From NCBI GenBank assembly GCA_018457335.1, contig JAGYHI010000019.1:1-17419 (forward strand): DNA of 17,419 bases, given 5' to 3'. The position numbers were made by a program, and so were the translations under genes. This stretch comes from Candidatus Altimarinota bacterium. GTDB taxonomy: Bacteria; Patescibacteria; JAEDAM01; BD1-5; UBA2023. Every line of letters starts with the position of its first letter. The first letter of the stretch is position 1. Positions 14,443 to 17,419 of this stretch are shown piece after piece. The notes below the pieces were generated by a model. The model was given only the letters and a program-made list of their open reading frames with translations. It searched no databases and had not been told where the DNA came from.

Positions 14443-17419
14443 ATGAGAAAATTTTTTGCGACTTTGCAGATTTTTGCATTGTCTTTCATTTTAATATTTC
14501 CATTAGGAAGTTTGCAACCAACTTATGCTGCCAACACCACTGGTACAGGACACATAGCTACTGGTGGATATGGAAAATATAGAGGTGCTATTTACTGGTT
14601 AGATTGGGGAAAGTCTAATGGACAAGTTCTCGAAAATGGAGACAAATCTGTATTCACAACACCGAATGGACTTACTTATACTTTGACTGTGTCTGATATT
14701 ACATTTATTAATCAAAGTACAAGATGGTCAGATTTATCTATTAGAAAACAATGTAAACAAAACTATAGAAAAATTGTCGCTGCACAATCCAATGATTGGG
14801 AAGGGAATAATTTTAAGTATGCCTATAATTTCACAGATAGTCCTGCTATTTCGCTCAGATCATGTGCATGAACTATGGGATTAACAGTGATACTTGATGT
14901 GGTAGATAAAAATGGAAAACATTCTGACTATGGAAATATTGTAATTGCAGGTACTGAATCTCTTGCATCTTCTCCAAATGAGAGTTATTCTTTGGAAGTA
15001 GATACTAATGGTACGAAAACTCCATCACTGAATATTATAGAAACCTATGTTAACAATGATAGAAAAAAAACTTGTGGAGTAAATTGTAATGCCTATAATC
15101 GTCCTGGTGCTCCTGCTGGAAGTAGTTGGAAAGATGGACTTGCGGTCAAAGCTATCGTTGATAGCACTGCAACTACTAAAAAAATGACTATAAATCACAT
15201 GTCTGATAATGAAGCTTGGCCACCAACATACAATGACGGAGATTCTCATGGTGATGCTATCATAGCTGCGACTGATGTACATCAAGTGAGAGCAACTGTA
15301 AAAGGAGGAGGTAAGCAACACTTTGCTATTGGTGTATTATCAACTGCTGATTTTGGAGATGCTCCTGCGAGTTATGAAGATATGAATAATCCTGCTCTCC
15401 ATATTACTAATCCTGTGATTTCAAAGGGAGATTTGCCAGATGGTACCTATTATTTCAAGGGAAGAAATGGATTTGAGAATTTTACAAATCAAGACGGAAC
15501 TATTTCATCTTATGGTTCTATGCCGACTCTCCAATTGCCACAGTTGAGAATAGGAAGTGGAATAGATTTTGAGGTAAAACCAAAAAATTCAGACAATGCT
15601 GACGGAGATGACACTCATCAAGCGGACGATGAGGACGGAGTTAGTACTCTGATTGCACATTGTGATGGTCAGATTAAAGTTTTGAATGAATATAACAGAC
15701 CTGCATATCTACACTATTGGATTGATAAAAATGAAAATGGAACTTTTGATAATGATGAATATGTAAAACAACCTGTTCCAGCAACATATTTTGACACAAT
15801 TAATAATGTAAAAAAAGAAAAAACAATTGCTTTCCCAAATAATATTTTCACATCAGAAAATAAACAGGAGAGATTTATGAGGTTTAGAATTACTACAGAA
15901 GAAAATGAAGGAGTAAGTGGATTGGCTCCTGATGGTGAGGTAGAAGATGTAAAAGTGACTTTTTTGAATCCTCGTGTCCAAACTGGTTCACATGATTTGA
16001 CTTGTAATGATACTACTTCACCAATTGAGTTTACAGATTTGCCAGATACAGGATGGACAATCACAGGAGATGGATTTACTGACCAAGTATGTCAATGAGT
16101 ACAAGGAACTTTTACAAATGGAAAATGTGTTATTTCATGAAATTCTACTACAAAAACTTTAGATCTTCCAAAAGGAGATTATGGTTTTGAAATTGGTAAT
16201 TTTACAGAAATTGCACCAACTTCTTGTAAAAAAACAACAGAAACAATTAGAGTAGAAGATACATGTAAACCAGCAATTGAACTTGAAAAATCAACAACAA
16301 GTACAGGACTTATTGTTGATGATGTTATTACTTATAGTTTTAAAATTACAAATACATGAAGTGGAACATTAAGTAATGTAGTATTGGAAGATCCAATGCC
16401 AAATCTTTTTGATAAAAATTTTACAACAATTCCAACACTTGCAGAATGAGAAAGTACAACATTTACAGCTAAATATAAAGTGACTCAAGCAGATGTAGAT
16501 AGAGGAACTCTCACAAATACAGCAACAGTAAATACAAATAGTGAAAGGGCTCCATTGACAGATACAGGGAGTGTAAGTCTACCACAAAAATCAACCCCAA
16601 AAATTGTCCTCGAAAAAGAAGCTCAACCACTCACAGATACAAACCAAGACGGTATTATTGGAGGAAAAGATGACACCATCACTTACACCTTCACTGTTAC
16701 GAACTCTGGAACTGTTACTCTCAAAGAAATTACCATTGCAGATGACAAAGTTGCAAATATTACTTGTCAAAAGACCACCCTTGCTCCAAAAGAAACCACT
16801 ACATGTACAGGAGATGCCTACACCATCACTCAAGCAGATATTGATGCTGGTAAGGTAGAAAACACCGCAACCGTTACAGCCAAAGATCCACAAAACAAAC
16901 CAGTTACAGATATTTCAGACAGCGCTAACGATAACGACAAAGATGGAACGGATGACCCAACAATAGTAGCAGTACCACAAACCCCAAAAATTGTCCTCGA
17001 AAAAGAAGCTCAACCACTCACAGATACAAACCAAGACGGTATTATTGGAGGAAAAGATGACACCATCACTTACACCTTCACTGTTACGAACTCTGGAACT
17101 GTTACTCTCAAAGAAATTACCATTGCAGATGACAAAGTTGCAAATATTACTTGTCAAAAGACCACCCTTGCTCCAAAAGAAACCACTACATGTACAGGAG
17201 ATGCCTACACCATCACTCAAGCAGATATTGATGCTGGTAAGGTAGAAAACACCGCAACCGTTACAGCCAAAGATCCACAAAACAAACCAGTTACAGATAT
17301 TTCAGACAGCGCTAACGATAACGACAAAGATGGAACGGATGACCCAACAATAGTAGCAGTACCACAAACCCCAAAAATTGTCCTCGTCAAAACAGCAGAC
17401 AAAACAAAAGTCACCTATT
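14443..17419 (+). CDS. Large secreted adhesin-like protein with CshA-like, GEVED-like and DUF11-type repeats (3' partial)
   Basis: 992 residues are visible and the frame is still open at the window edge. A signal peptide ends at about TYA|A (residue 29). The N-terminal region, with GAIYWLDWG near residue 50, resembles the non-repetitive domain of CshA-type fibrillar adhesins. DFGDAPASY (303-311), the Asp-rich NADGDDTHQADDEDGV and the APDGEVEDVKVTF stretch (near 497-507) fit a GEVED-type domain. From about 607 come Ig-like DUF11/DUF7507 repeats, recognisable by ITYTFTVTNSGTVTL, LAPKETTTC and the YTITQADIDAG pattern. Repeats at 718-846 and 847-975 are identical; another begins at 976. TGA at 14869, 16096, 16138, 16357 and 16447 encode glycine; none occurs in the identical repeats. 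Likely role: surface attachment to other cells. Any membrane or wall anchor must lie beyond the window. Confidence 0.88.
16594..17367 (+). repeat. Perfect 387-bp tandem duplication inside the adhesin gene
   Basis: Two copies, 16594-16980 and 16981-17367, read the same base for base. 387 bp is 129 codons, one DUF11-type repeat, so the frame is kept. A third start at 17368 matches for 19 bases (ACCCCAAAAATTGTCCTCG) and then diverges. Confidence 0.95.

Noticed and set aside
16591..17280. Long antisense open frames opposite the adhesin repeats
   Set aside because: They duplicate along with the repeat and are shadows of a low-stop-codon coding strand; the + strand frame has clear domain matches.
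1..17419. UGA = tryptophan (code 4, Mycoplasma-like) or selenocysteine
   Set aside because: The TGA sites align with glycine in TypA, ProRS, RlmH, SNase and DnaK-like motifs, while conserved Trp uses TGG; about 40 sites is far too many for selenocysteine and no selenocysteine hairpins were noted.

Overview
ORGANISM. Apparent reading frames are repeatedly broken by TGA but never mid-gene by TAA or TAG. The TGAs fall where conserved families need glycine: the DTPGH loop of TypA, the DGDT motif of a staphylococcal-type nuclease, motif 2 of prolyl-tRNA synthetase, and the GG of RlmH. Tryptophan is encoded by TGG. This is genetic code 25 (UGA = Gly), known from the CPR/Patescibacteria lineages Gracilibacteria (BD1-5) and Absconditabacteria (SR1). 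The AT-rich DNA and mostly Shine-Dalgarno-less starts fit. All gene boundaries here use code 25, with stops TAA and TAG only.

LAYOUT. (1) 1-4333, + strand: the tail of an upstream gene, a lipoprotein, two membrane/coiled-coil proteins, and a membrane-anchored protein joining an Hsp70 (DnaK) substrate-binding beta domain to a complete thermonuclease domain. A strong terminator closes this block. I recognise no family for the first three full genes; the last is the most unusual gene in the window. (2) 4396-4792, - strand: a two-helix small membrane protein with its own good sigma70-type promoter, a real Shine-Dalgarno and its own terminator. (3) 4826-7911, + strand: proS (prolyl-tRNA synthetase), a nucleoside-hydrolase-family protein and rlmH (23S rRNA methyltransferase), closely spaced. 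(4) 8045-10971, + strand: a secreted beta-propeller protein (PF09826-like) followed with no gap by a SanA/DUF218 membrane protein. (5) 10986-11184: a cluster of four related palindromic repeats. (6) 11213-12221, - strand: a possible small membrane protein, then a CYTH-domain protein with its own terminator and promoter. (7) 12287-14218, + strand: typA/bipA, with promoter and terminator. (8) 14243-17419, + strand: a regulatory-looking intergenic region (9-bp tandem repeats, a 24-bp dyad, a promoter), then a large secreted adhesin-like protein (CshA-like N-terminus, GEVED-like domain, DUF11/DUF7507 repeats). It contains a perfect 387-bp tandem duplication and runs off the end.

HOW IT FITS TOGETHER. 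Blocks 3 and 7 are housekeeping translation genes; proS and typA share an 18-bp identical promoter core. Blocks 1, 4 and 8 look devoted to the cell envelope and outside world: lipoprotein, anchored nuclease, secreted propeller and adhesin. That would suit a small host- or prey-associated cell that binds other cells and takes up their macromolecules. The lifestyle is inference from the lineage and the gene set, not something the sequence shows. No tRNA, rRNA, CRISPR array, insertion sequence or phage gene was seen.
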